Source: Persicaria tinctoria (Eukaryota > Streptophyta > Magnoliopsida > Caryophyllales > Polygonaceae). Taken from it: a stretch of DNA of 64,000 nucleotides. The notes below the pieces were generated by a model. The model was not told the origin of the DNA. It saw only the letters and a list, made by a program, of their open reading frames with translations, and did not search any database. The stretch is taken from NCBI GenBank assembly GCA_037127255.1, contig JBANSL010000002.1:95696519-95760518 (forward strand). Reading direction: 5' to 3'. The position numbers were made by a program, and so were the translations under genes. Of the stretch, positions 1-10,538 are shown one piece after another (position 1 is the stretch's first letter; every line of letters starts with the position of its first letter).

Positions 1-870
1 AAGTACTATCCTCCCACTACCCCTCGTCGACAGGCAAAAAACACAAATCCCTCACCCTTTGCACCGACGCTAGTGCGAGCGCTTCTCCTGCGCACTCTTC
101 TCCTGCTCGGGGGCAATCGGACCAAAACGCTCTTCCCTTTCCGGTCAGTACACGGCGACGACTTGCGCAAGCACCATCGACGTCGGCCGTCAATCAAGCC
201 GCTTCCTCTTGTAGTCATCGCGGGCCGTTGTAGTCATTGCTGGCCGTCGGCCCTCCGACAGAGACGCAAATTGGTACGTCGCTCTCCATCCTCCTCTTCC
301 TTTGTTCGACGATTGACCTATAGGTTCAATTGTGCTTGATTCGTCGATGGATTTGTTCTTTGATTGAGTTTAATCGAATTTTGTTAGGGTATGTTCCCGA
401 TTGAATTTGGTTAGGGTTATAATGGTTCCCGAATTACTGTAATTGAAATTGGTTAGGTCGGATTGATTTGGGTTAGGGTTTGATTGACTGTATGGACATG
501 TGGTAACCCAATTGTGATTCATTAGGTTTGATGAAGCCCCACTTCAATTGATGTCGTTGAGCCTTCGTGATAGGTTCCACTTTGATAGAATAGAGTTAGG
601 GTAAATGCTGTGAACTTGTTGCAAACGCATAAATCGGCGATTAGGCAGTCCCGCTGTGATGGAATTGGGGATTGTTTTGATGGTCTATTGTCTAGTTTTA
701 ACTGAATTGTGCTTGTGTGATTTCACTTCCATTTCATGAGTACTTATGGATATTAAACGACCTGAAATTGAGGTTGTGGTTTGAAAAGAAAGTTATTCGC
801 CATTTTGGGTTGTTGGTTGTGTCTTTGGCGTGAATATGTGTCGATTGGAGCTTAGGGTAATACGATAACC

Positions 871-2236
871 ATGTCATCATCTACCACTCATGCTCCACCT
901 CCCCCGAATGAAAAGCCTACGACTGAAAAGGGTAAGAAAGACAAGGCAAAGAAAGACAAGGCTTCGAAGGACAAGGCTTCAAAGGAAAAGGCTGGGAAGG
1001 ACAAAGCATACCCCTGGACCCCGACATTGATTACTCAATTCCTCGACCTCCTAATTGCCTATCAGCGTAAGTACGGGCGCGAACAGGCATTCAGTTGGGT
1101 TGAGCTTACGGCCCAGTTTGAGGAGGTCACTGGTACGAAGTGTGGGAAGGACACTCTAAAGAACAAGCACGGCACAATGAAAGACAGATGGAAGGAATGG
1201 AAAGACTTGAAACACGGGGAAACTGGTCTCGGATGGGATTGCCACAAGGGGACCATCAACGCAACAAAGGAATGGTGGGATAAGAAAATCCAGGTAGGCG
1301 ACCCATTTTCTGTCATATACAAGTTCGAACTACCCATGTCCATGAAAGCTCAAACCTGATTTGGAGCTAAACGGATTAATTTGTTGTCTGATGCAAGAGA
1401 ACGGGAATTTCAGGAGATTCCGAAAGAAAGGCATCCCACCTGAAGTGGAAGACGCTTGGGACCAGATATACGGCGGGACGGTTGCAACTGGCCAGCATTG
1501 CGTTGCCCCGTCTATGGATCCAGTTGAGCCTCCCCACCCCATGTCCACTGCCTGTGAGGACGCAGATGGGACGCAAATTCCTAACCGTCCTGCATGAGAT
1601 TTCGACATAGACATTGACATCGACTTCGACAACCTTGGGGCAGAGCTGGGTGGGGGCACCTTCGAGGAGATGGTGCGTGGGATCAGCACCTCTGGTCCCG
1701 TGCCGACTGGCCAGCCCACACCCGACACAACTGCCGGGTGTAGCTCGCAGCCACAGCAGGGTTCAAAAAGGCCAGCAGTGGAGGGCAACGACCAGCGCGG
1801 GAAGCGAAAGAGTTCAAGGCAGTCGACTGGGTCGTCATTGTTCGATCGGGAGGTTGAGGCGGTCCATGAGACAAGCAGGGAGGTGATAGCAGCTATACAT
1901 GCAGAAACCCAGGCCTCACAGTCTCAGAAAGACGTCGCTGTCGACGTCATGGCAGTTCTAGATCAGATGGTGGAAGAGGGGCTAATTGAGGATGCCAGCC
2001 CGTTATGGTGCTTTGCTTTTGGGTCGCTGATTAACCCAGACACAACCAAACTGTTTTTTGGCTTGCAAGCGCAATTCCTCAAGGCTGGCTTGGTTGGAAT
2101 TTCACTTTCGCAACACCGGTGGCTGTGTGTAGACATCGTCGTGACTGTTCCTCTGACACTTCGTTACATGTTTTCCATGAGTTTGGTTGAAACTATTTCG
2201 AGATTGACGTTACTGTGTTTTATGTTTTCGTCTTGA
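871..2236 (+). pseudogene. Harbinger ORF1, Myb/SANT-like DNA-binding protein, in-frame stop
   Basis: This is the helper protein that in PIF/Pong-type elements binds DNA and works with the transposase. Exon 1 (871-1293) has a lysine-rich N-terminus of repeated KDKA units, then a Myb/SANT-like (plant PF12776-type) domain, from YPWTPTLITQFLDLLIAYQ to KEWWDKKIQ. A GT-AG intron is inferred at 1294-1399, which joins KKIQ to NGNFRRFRKKGIPPEVED. The second exon is open in one frame to 2236 except for a TGA at 1595-1597, directly before a DFDIDIDIDFDNL acidic run. Because the frame resumes beyond it, the stop looks like a point mutation, for example CGA to TGA. The tail contains a Ser/Gln/Lys-rich linker and a helical segment ending in LFFGLQAQFLKAGL, as in intact ORF1 proteins. 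The splice sites are my inference. Confidence 0.8.
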
Positions 2237-2426
2237 GTGTGTTTGGTTGAGTGTGTGCTATATACCATTTGGTTGAGTTTGTGTTTTTATGACAATAGAT
2301 TGTGTTATTTGTAATGTTTGTGTATATATGTTTCCTTTGTTATGTTCTTCACGCATTATATGAATCTGCTTTGCGTGGCATGTCGGTTTCTGAACATGGT
2401 ACTCTCCTGTATGCAGGAAGTACGCC

Positions 2427-3793
2427 ATGAGGAACCCCACAGCTGCTGTAGCTGGTCGACGGCGCTGGAGACGAGCTATGCTACTATGGCTGCTCATGAT
2501 GCTCCAGCACTTGTTGATGGCACGTCACTACTACAAGCATGTGTTCAAGGTACCCTGTTATATTTCACCGTACACAGGGGACAAATGGGTAAACGATATT
2601 CTTTCCCACCAGTATGATCTTCGATCAATCCAAGTGTTTCGAATGCCTAAGTATGTCTTCAATCGTCTGTGCTCGGTGCTCCAACATCGATTCGGCCTCC
2701 GAGGGTCCATCAACATGTCCGTTCGAGAGAAAGTGGCAATCTTCGTTAACACCATGGCCTGGGGAGAATCACAACGGAACACGTGCGAGCGCTTCCAACG
2801 ATCTACGAGCACGATCAGCGAGTCCATCAGCGATGTGCTGGAGGCGTTGGTGGGTCGCAGCAGAGGATGGAACGGACTAGCTCGCGAGGTTCTGAAGCCC
2901 GTCGACCCTGAGTTCAAGGATGTGCCTCCGCACATTGCAAACGACCAGCGCTACAACCGATATTTCAAGGTACGAAATCTCATCGACATACCAATACTCA
3001 TTGCACGCACACAGCTGACTGCCGTCCCCGTTTCCATGCAGGGCTACATAGGCGCAATCGATGGCACTCACATTCAAGCATGTGTCCCTCGCGAGCAACA
3101 GGTCCCCTACCGGGGGCGCAAGAAAATCACAACCTTCAACATCATGGCTGCGTGTGACTTCGACCTGAATTTCACTTTCATATCAGCCGGTTGGGAGGGT
3201 AGCGCGCACGATGCTCGTGTCTTCGATCACGCCATTAGTACACCGGCCATGCATTTCCCGCGCCCTCCGGCAGGGCGATACTACGTGTGCGACAAGGGCT
3301 ACCCCGATCGCCAGGGCGATACTACGTGTGCGACAAGGGCTACCCCGATCGCCAGGGCTACCTTGTACCGTACTCGAAGGTGAAGTACCATCGACAGGCT
3401 TTTGCTTCAGAGGCGGCATCAAACGAGCAGGAGGGATTCAACTCGCGCCACTCGTCATTACGCGGTGCAATTGAACGCTGATTTGGGATTTATAAGATCC
3501 AGTGGAAGATAAGCAGAACGATGACTAAGTACCCTGTCGGTAAGCATGTAGACATCATCATTGCATGCTTCGCCTTGCATAACTTCGTGCGTCGCACTGT
3601 GGCCGAGGATGATTGCGACATGCAGCCTGTAGAGGAGGATGACATAGCTGCGGCCGTAGAGGAGGACCAGGAGGAAGAGTTTCTGGATGACTCATCCTCG
3701 AGTGACGACGAAGACGCTGAGCCCGTTGGCATGAGGGCCGTAAGGGATGACATTGCACGAGCAATATGGAATGACCGCCGGAGACGCATGTAG
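2427..3793 (+). pseudogene. Harbinger ORF2, DDE transposase (HARBI1-like), frameshifted
   Basis: This is the DDE_Tnp_4-type transposase that cuts and pastes the element. After an N-terminal helical region comes IGAIDGTHIQA (first catalytic Asp), then WEGSAHDARVFDHA (second Asp), YYVCDKGYPDRQGYL, and RGAIER (catalytic Glu region) with FGIYKIQWK and DIIIACFALHNFVRR following. A GT-AG intron of 72 bp (2970-3041) joins FK to GYIGAIDGTH. Two lesions break the gene. A 41-bp unit starting at 3271 is repeated at 3312, which shifts the frame, and a TGA at 3479-3481 sits where family members have Cys or Trp in ER-x-FG. Downstream the frame stays open to 3793 with an acidic Glu/Asp-rich tail. Identity as a Harbinger transposase is secure. 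Confidence 0.92.
3271..3352 (+). repeat. 41-bp tandem duplication inside the transposase
   Basis: The unit beginning CAGGGCGATACTACGTGTGC at 3271 recurs at 3312, and a third partial copy begins at 3353. The period is 41 bp, not a multiple of three, so the duplication alone shifts the reading frame of ORF2 between the second Asp and the Glu of the catalytic triad. Confidence 0.97.
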
Positions 3794-4239
3794 GCGTATA
3801 TGTGCAGACACAGGAGATGCATTCTTTTGACGGTATTAGGAACAACAACCTTTTGTCAGTCGTTATGGAACAACTTTGGAAGTATCGGGTAATGGTGGTT
3901 TGGCTAACTTCAGGTGTGTTTATGGCGTAAAAGTAGGACCTTTTGTATAGCACTCCCAAACAATGGCGGGATAGTTGTAGTGCAGACATTCGTAAACAAT
4001 CGTGTGCTTATAAGTATATGTTATGTAATTCCCCCGGTTTCCATATCATGATAGCCGAACACCAAAATGGGACCAACATTCCAACAAGCATAACATACAA
4101 ATATTTACATACATTCTCCGATTCCAGAACGACATGTGGCAACTAGTTTTCACCCAAGGTACCACCACACGGTGCAAGAAGTTTGTGCTTCATAACAACC
4201 AAAAGTGACAAAATAAACGACGAACTAGTCCTAGGGGTA

Positions 4240-4942
4240 TCAGGTACCACCGTAGTGCAGACCGATTTCATACAAAATACTACGGCATCGTTCACAACCA
4301 TCCCCAGTTCCTTCACAACATAGTTCGTTTGCCGGCGCCTCCTGCTTCCTCAAAACAGCAGCCAGGGCGATCACACCCATCACAATGCACAGCCACTTGT
4401 TCCTCTTCTCCCTGTTCCTTGAACCAACAAGATTGGCCCACACCAGCGTGTAGGAAGATGACAGTTGGGCAAGCTCCCCAATGAGCTCGTCGTTGAAGTT
4501 GGTGACCCTGTTCAGCTCTACCTCGTGGCGCTGCTCACGAGCCTCCACGTCGAACAGACGTGCAGTCAGGTCCAGAATGAGGCGTTCCATCTCCACCATA
4601 CGTGGGTTGTCAACAGCCGGAGCGGCCTGCACTGGCTGCCTAACCTCCGTGAGTGCTTGGCGAGCAGGAGCAACGTTTTCTTCGTTACCAACGTGGAGGG
4701 TGGATTGCACCTCCTGCTGCACACTGGTCTCCCCCACCTCCTCGTGCTGCCATATGCGAAAGCATCACACACTTTGTCCATAAACAAACATCAATAATGG
4801 AAACATGGGACGAGTTGGTATATGAGGTAAGAGGTATCACCTGAGCGTAGTGTGCATACCATGGCTCCACAGGTTCGTCACCTCCTATCCACCAATACCT
4901 TTCTGGACACCCACTCGGCCAACTTCCGTCGGAGTCTCCCAT
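4240..4942 (-). CDS. Third, antisense spliced gene of the Harbinger element; unknown function
   Basis: Exon 1 (4942 to 4841) starts at an ATG and encodes MGDSDGSWPSGCPERYWWIG and 14 more residues. A 94-bp GT-AG intron (4840-4747) follows, and exon 2 (4746 to 4240) gives HEEVGETSVQQEV onward, about 202 aa in total with no internal stop. The middle (RMVEMERLILDLTARLFDVE...) looks like a heptad-type coiled coil. A hydrophobic stretch, WLCIVMGVIALAAVL, near residue 160 could be a membrane anchor, and the C-terminus is Cys-rich (LCCEGTGDGCERC). Exon 2 has no in-frame ATG near its start, so splicing is needed for a full product. It is convergent with the transposase and lies inside the same element. 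I do not recognise the family; it may be an accessory transposon protein or a captured host gene. Confidence 0.55.
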
Positions 4943-6119
4943 GTTTGGAAATGGACAAATGAATGTATCTAAAACAACACCAACAAGCATTATGATATAG
5001 GGTAAAGGGAGTATTTGCATAATATAAAACCACCAAATTCCAAATCTGAATGCCAAGCATAAGGTCGTGTTCACCAAGAGTTTGGATGAATAACAAAACT
5101 AACGCCAAAATCGGAATGCCATTCACTGATTGCCTTTGAAACTATGACAAATGCCAAATCTGTTTGTTCATTTTATTCATGGAAACATTGCAGCTCATAC
5201 AGATCTGTTATTGATGGTATTCAACAACCTATAATAAGTGTAAAGTTTGCTTTCCTACAATTTGTTGAAGCTTATGATTAATAACATTGCTACACAACAA
5301 CTAGAGTTGTCATATAGGTAAATAGTTGCTACACAACAACTATAGCTACCGCGGAGTTCAACAGATAAATCATAACATATAGGTAAATATATGAAGTGAA
5401 ACTACAGTTGCATCTGATGTAATGATAATTTTCAATGGCAGCAAAGACCTAAATATTCATAAAGGCAAACCTAAAATATAAATATATGATTTCATCCATA
5501 TAACAACAATGACCGAAACAACAATGGCCGATACATCACATGTCAGGAACAACAATGTCATACAGCTGGGAGGTTGAACAACAATGGCCGAAAGGAACAA
5601 ACAAGGGAGACGAAACTGGAACCGAATAAACACCCCTTATCAAACAAAAACCCCACAAATCGAAACAATAACCAAAAACTCCCAAATTTCTTCCACCAAA
5701 ACCCTAGAAATCGGTGGAATAAAAAAAACCCCAAATCGGTGGAAACCTAAATATTTCTTCCACCAAAACCCTAGAAACAAAGCACCCAAATCGAAACCAT
5801 AGCCACCCCCATTCCCACCGAAACCCTAGAAATCTCGTCGTCGTCGAATAACCGGCCGACTTAGGGAGGTTTCGAGTGTAATGGGACCGCCGGTGAACCA
5901 CATTGAAGAGGAGAGGAGAGCAGTGACATACCTTGCGCGACGAGGAGGAGAAGGGAGCACAGGCGGCGATGCGGAGAACTGTGGAGGAGAGATGCGAGAC
6001 GCGAGGGCACAAATGGACATAGAATTCGGAAATCTCCTGATAATCTCCGAAATCTTGGTACCCCAAGATTTCATTTTGGCCGATTTCAAAGCTACCATAA
6101 TCTCGCCAAAAGCTTCATA

Positions 6120-6214
6120 ATCTTCCTCCAGATCTTCCGCCAAACACCATCCGAAGAGATTTCGTTTTTTTTTTAAAGCTGGAAAATCTCCCAAAGCTAC
6201 CGCCAAACACAGCC
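6120..6214 (-). repeat. Right terminal region of the Harbinger element with a second, internal terminus-like motif
   Basis: The outer terminus reads (minus strand) GGCTGTGTTTGGCGG from 6214. A second copy of the core, ATGGTGTTTGGCGG on the minus strand, lies about 63 bp further in (6137-6150). The PIF-like element at 58894-60375 has the same two-copy arrangement. Confidence 0.7.
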
Positions 6215-6217
6215 TAA

Positions 6218-6547
6218 CTTGGTATATCCTTACTACCTAAAGGCTAAAGGCGTGAAGTTAGATAAATTACTGTTCATAAAAAAATCTGCTAAATTAGCCG
6301 TCCGTTTTTTCTCGCTGCAATTGATCAACGGCTAGTAGTATTTTGCAGTTTCAGATTTGGGTCAATCATGGGCGTCCGTTTTAAGTGGAGGATGGAGATC
6401 AATGACTCATATGACTCCCATGTAAATTGTCATGTTTACCCCTCAGACCTTGAATTTGAAATTGTTTACAATATTTTTTCTTTTCATTGCCCTTGTCGGT
6501 CTTTCTTGCTCCAATCTGGTGGTTCTCGGTCTTTCTTTTCATTCTCA
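6218..6547. other. Short unique spacer
   Basis: About 330 bp between the Harbinger target duplication and the first Helitron. I see no gene, RNA or repeat in it. Confidence 0.5.
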
Positions 6548-7988
6548 CTAGTTTTATATTACCCGCGATCTTCGCGGTTTTTTTAATATGACTATTTTAT
6601 TTTTATTTTTATATGAGTATTATTATTCATACACAAATTGTGTAAGATTATAAAATATTATTTTTTAACCTTTTAATTTCCTACTTATTATCAATTTATT
6701 ATTTTAATCTCTAAAATATTATAAAATACATACTTTCTCTTCTCCACTTCATATATACACACACATATTAATATATAAACAATCATTCAATATAATTATA
6801 TCTTCATTTTTCTATAGCAATAATTTAATTTTATAGAAGCATGTGATAATTTATAGGCTGGATTAAGGACATTTAATTTTAAATTTTTATGATATAATTT
6901 TATTATTCTTTTCCTAATATTTTTTCATAAAACAAATTATTTTGTCGTTAAACAAAGCAATATGTATAATGAATCTAATTGTATGTGATCATTTTTGAAC
7001 TCACAACAGATTATAGTTTATTAAAAATAATGTCAGTGAAAAAAAAAAATGTAGAGAGCTAGATTTGATCAAACAATAAATTAAATCAAATTGGTCTATA
7101 TATATGTTCATTATAAATTTGCAAACATACGTACTTCCCCTAATCCAAGATTTTAAACTTATGAGCTATATTATTTTTTTGATAATTTTTTAAGTTAGAT
7201 TGATTTGATCTCTTTTTTCTTGGAAAAATTAACATATTGTAGTAGCATAGAATAGTATTTAAAAGCGTACAACTACATATAATATACTAATATCATATCC
7301 CATGAAGAAAATAAATATTATACTAATAAATATATTATACTAATATTAATACCGAATATTTATCAATTAATTAATCAAAGAAACTCAAAAAATCGTTATC
7401 ATAATCAATATATTTTGATAGCCTTTTGTGATTTATTTACATTAATCTAACTGAACTTGATAAAATACATAATTTTTGAAACATACTGTAAACCAAAAAT
7501 TTTAGTCAATGGTTGTTAATATTTTGTGACCCATAGGCCGGTGGGCATGTATAGGTTAAGTTTATAGATAAACATTGGCGTTATTTACTTTGGTTAATAC
7601 TTGCTAGAAATTAATATAAATATTTTAGTTATAAGATTTTATTTTTCAATAGATAATTAATTAATAATAAAATCTTATTATTAGATATAATGAAATAAAA
7701 TAATCAATCTTAATCACTAAAGATAAAATAATTCAAGGTAAAATATTTATAAAAATAACTCGTGGTAAAATGATAGATTTTGTAACTGTTTAAGATATGA
7801 AAATGACATATAGGATGACACGTGGATAAAGATATGGGGTCATCATATAACATGGCTTAAATTGATTGGATCATCATTAATTGACGTGTCCAAAAAATCC
7901 GGTCAGAATGCACCAGAAAAAAGACACGTAAGCAAATCGTGCCAGAGCCCGCCACATAGGATTTCCAGGCCTCTGTTTTAGTATTATA
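6548..7988 (-). mobile_element. Non-autonomous Helitron 1
   Basis: Read on the minus strand, the 3' end (6548) carries a hairpin, CCGCG-aagat-CGCGG, then about 10 nt and CTAG followed by T, the classic Helitron 3' signature. The 5' part (near 7988) reads TAATACTAAAACAGAGGCC, which is shared with the copies ending at 9962 and starting at 63762. The expected terminal TC of this copy is missing at the join with Helitron 2. The interior is AT-rich with no coding sequence. The class is inferred from termini only; no Rep/helicase is present. Confidence 0.7.
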
Positions 7989-8290
7989 CTAGTACTGTGG
8001 CCCGCGACTTTGCGCGGTTTCTTAAAAAATTATATTCTATTAATTCATTAATTTTATATTTAAACTATTAATTTTTATTAAATTATAAAGATTAATTTTA
8101 AATTATATTTATATTATGTTTTAACCATATGCATGTATATTACAAAAAAAACATTAATTTTAAATTATATTTCCATCTTCTTCATTTTTTTTTCTTTTAA
8201 AAGATATTTATTTCTATCTTAGAAGTTTTAAAATTATCTTTTATTTCTAATAAGGATCGATCAACATTTGCAAAATGACCTAAAAAAATA

Positions 8291-8818
8291 GGCAAAACTA
8301 ATTAAAATAACCCGATCTTTAAGGGTGTGTTAAAAATATATCTCAACCTTTCAAATGTAAGATAAATATCCCGACCTTTAAGGATATGTTAAAAATATAT
8401 CCCTACCTTTCAAATGTAAGATAAATATATCAACCTTTATAAGTTATGTTCAAAATAATATAGAAAATAATTCTCTACCAAAAAAAAACTAACATGGCAT
8501 ACATATGTGGCAAACTAAATTAAAAAAAAAAAAAAATTAATAGAAGGGTTTAAGAAAAACAAGTTTTTTCATTTATTATTTAAAAAAAAATCAAGACACT
8601 TTATTAATATTTCAATTTTCCATATTATTCTTCTTTGTTCAATTGTCCCATTTTTTTTTACATAATTCATTTACTAAAATTCTAACTATTCTTCTTTATA
8701 TTTTAAATTTTCATCAAAAAATGCGAAATTAGTTAAATGGTCCATTATACGAATATGGGTGTTATCCCTCAAATATAAAAATAATCTAAATAAAATATTA
8801 AACACTTGTAAATATATC

Positions 8819-8855
<37 letters not shown>

Positions 8856-9255
8856 TTTATTAATTTATTTATTTCTCTTGATAAAAAAAAAGAAAATAAA
8901 AGTGGTTTAATAAAACAAGGCTTTTAATATAGAGTTATAAGAAAATAGTGTGTATAAAATATGAAAGACGAAAGATATGTAAATCTATAATTTTTTTATA
9001 TAGATTTTTTAAAGTTTTTTTTATTAATTTTTTTTGTCATATATGCATGTCCTGTTAGCTTTTTTTTTGTACAAATTTTTTTGAGATATTATTTTAACAT
9101 CACCTATAAAGGTCGAGATAATTATATTACATTTGAAAGGTTGAAATATATTTTTAATACCCCTTTAAAGGTCGGGATATTTATCTTACACTTGAAAGGT
9201 TGGGATATATTTTTAACACACCCTTAAAGGTCGGGTTATTTTAATTAGTTTCGCC
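8291..9255. mobile_element. Mutator-like non-autonomous element with long TIRs and 9-bp TSD
   Basis: A 965-bp element has inverted arms of roughly 170 bp. The left arm begins GGCAAAACTAATTAAAATAA and the right arm, read inverted, GGCGAAACTAATTAAAATAA. It is flanked on both sides by the identical 9-mer AAAAAAATA (8282-8290 and 9256-9264), the duplication length typical of Mutator-like elements. Each arm holds diverged direct repeats of an ACCTTTAAGG...TTAAAAATATATC unit. The core is AT-rich and noncoding, with a TA microsatellite near 8820-8850. Confidence 0.82.
8820..8850. repeat. (TA)n microsatellite
   Basis: An uninterrupted TA run in the core of the Mutator-like element. Confidence 0.9.
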
Positions 9256-9904
9256 AAAAAAATAATGAACATTATTTTATTTATTTATTTAAGGCAACTA
9301 ATTAATTTAACCTATTATCTATGTCTATCTAGTTATATTTTTATTTTTTGGAGAATAACTCAAGAATGACTTTCATATATAGAATTGAGTACTGAAATAT
9401 ATCGATATGAATATGATGGTGTAAATTATTTAAATAAGAATAATGATATGACTTTTTTAAGAAACGGTTTAAGCTTTGTAAAAAAAATAGTATCTATAAC
9501 TTCATTTATGCCAACTTTCATATTGAAATTAATTAACAACATTTAGTAAATTTCAAAACCAAATTAAGTTAAATATTGATATAAAGCGAGAGAAAAAGAG
9601 TGAATGAATGATCTATGCAAACCATGTATATCCAATCATTAGGTAAAGTTAAGTTTTCTACCCGATTAAGATATAAGGTTAAATATTTATGAAAAAACCT
9701 AATTAAGATATAAGGTTATATTGGATAGATTATGTATCTAAAAAGATAAGTGTTTTTACCTAACTATATTGATTTATTAATTGATGTGGGTCAGAAATAT
9801 AATACAACTTTAATCCAGAAAATGCCACGTAAGCAAAAATAATCCCGTTTAATCCAGAAAATTTCGTGCCCGTGAGGTCGCGCCAACGGCCTCTGTTTTA
9901 GTAT

Positions 9905-9962
9905 TTTATATATAGATATAGATATATATAGATATAGATATAGATATAGATATAGATATAGA
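9905..9962. repeat. (TATAGA)n microsatellite at a Helitron 5' end
   Basis: Repeated TATAGA hexamers make up the first ~55 bp of Helitron 2. A similar TCTATA-type tract opens the Helitron at 63762, so the tract belongs to the family's 5' end and is not a random microsatellite. Confidence 0.85.
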
Positions 9963-10400
9963 TTCTGTAGTTGTGATTCTTAGTTTTCTTCTCCTGCCTC
10001 GATCTGGTTCTCCTCTTTCTCCCCCACTCTATCGCTTCATTACCAATCACCCAGAAGCAACAAGGTATCAGTTATTCAAGGGTTTGCCCCTTTGCATCTT
10101 CTCATCCTACTTCTCACCGCCCAATCCACGCCCCGCTCATAGTCGATTCTAACCTCCCCGACGCCACTCTCTCCAATTTCGACTCGGCCGGTGAGATCCA
10201 GACCACCATCGTCTCCGACCTCACCAGGTTCAATAAATCCATCCTCTTCTCCGTCCTCGGCCTTCACCTCATGAAATTCTCCAACTTGAAGCACCAATTG
10301 GGAGAAATCAACATCCGCCTCACCGCCCCAACCACCACCGCCACTAGTTAACCATCTTCCACCAGTAGCTGCTCATTTAGAGGGAGTGAATCTCTCTCAT
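9963..10400 (+). other. GC-richer unique sequence upstream of the VIR fragment
   Basis: Unlike the surrounding AT-rich transposons, this stretch is C-rich and contains an open segment (about 10130-10350) reading LPDATLSNFDSAGEIQTTIV and on to a TAG-terminated TAPTTTATS. I do not recognise it. It may be a captured exon or the leader of the VIR fragment. Confidence 0.3.
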
Positions 10401-10538
10401 ACGTATGCTGGGGCCTGGAGGTAAACCCCTAGAAACTCAGATAATTCAGTTTTTCTTCCTTTATCGCTCTTCCGATTTTCCAGTTGGTACGGTCTGGTCT
10501 TACACTCGGATACATCAGAACCCGTGCAGGAGATTACC

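Larger units (their letters stand above)
1..6214 (+). mobile_element. PIF/Harbinger DNA transposon, left end outside window
   Basis: A Myb/SANT-like ORF1 (from 871) and a DDE transposase ORF2 (from 2427) on the same strand are the usual PIF/Pong/Harbinger pair. The right terminus is visible: the minus strand starts GGCTGTGTTTGGCGGTAGC at 6214 and is flanked by TAA (6215-6217), matching the family's 3-bp TTA/TAA target duplication. No matching left terminal repeat is seen in bases 1-870, so that end probably lies upstream. Bases 1-870 look like leader sequence with no recognised gene. A third gene lies antisense at 4240-4942. About 5590-5830 holds short repeats around CCACCAAAACCCTAGAAA. Both main ORFs carry inactivating changes, so this copy is not autonomous. 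The family call is firm; the left boundary is unknown. Confidence 0.85.
7989..9962 (-). mobile_element. Non-autonomous Helitron 2, abutting Helitron 1
   Basis: On the minus strand the 5' end reads TCTATATC... (9962 downward), a TATAGA-type microsatellite, then AAAATACTAAAACAGAGGCC. The 3' end is a CCGCG-caaagt-CGCGG hairpin, GCCACAGTA, and CTAG at 7992-7989 followed by T. Its 3' end touches the 5' region of Helitron 1, giving a tandem same-orientation pair. A Mutator-like element (8291-9255) is nested inside. No genes are present. Confidence 0.72.

Noticed and set aside
5584..5802. 72-codon ORF rich in Lys/Asn/Pro
   Set aside because: It is a translation of the CCACCAAAACCCTAGAAA repeats near the Harbinger end, not a gene.
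10076..10297. Minus-strand 73-codon ORF
   Set aside because: Glu/Gly-rich shadow of a C-rich plus-strand stretch; no start context, splice partner or family resemblance.
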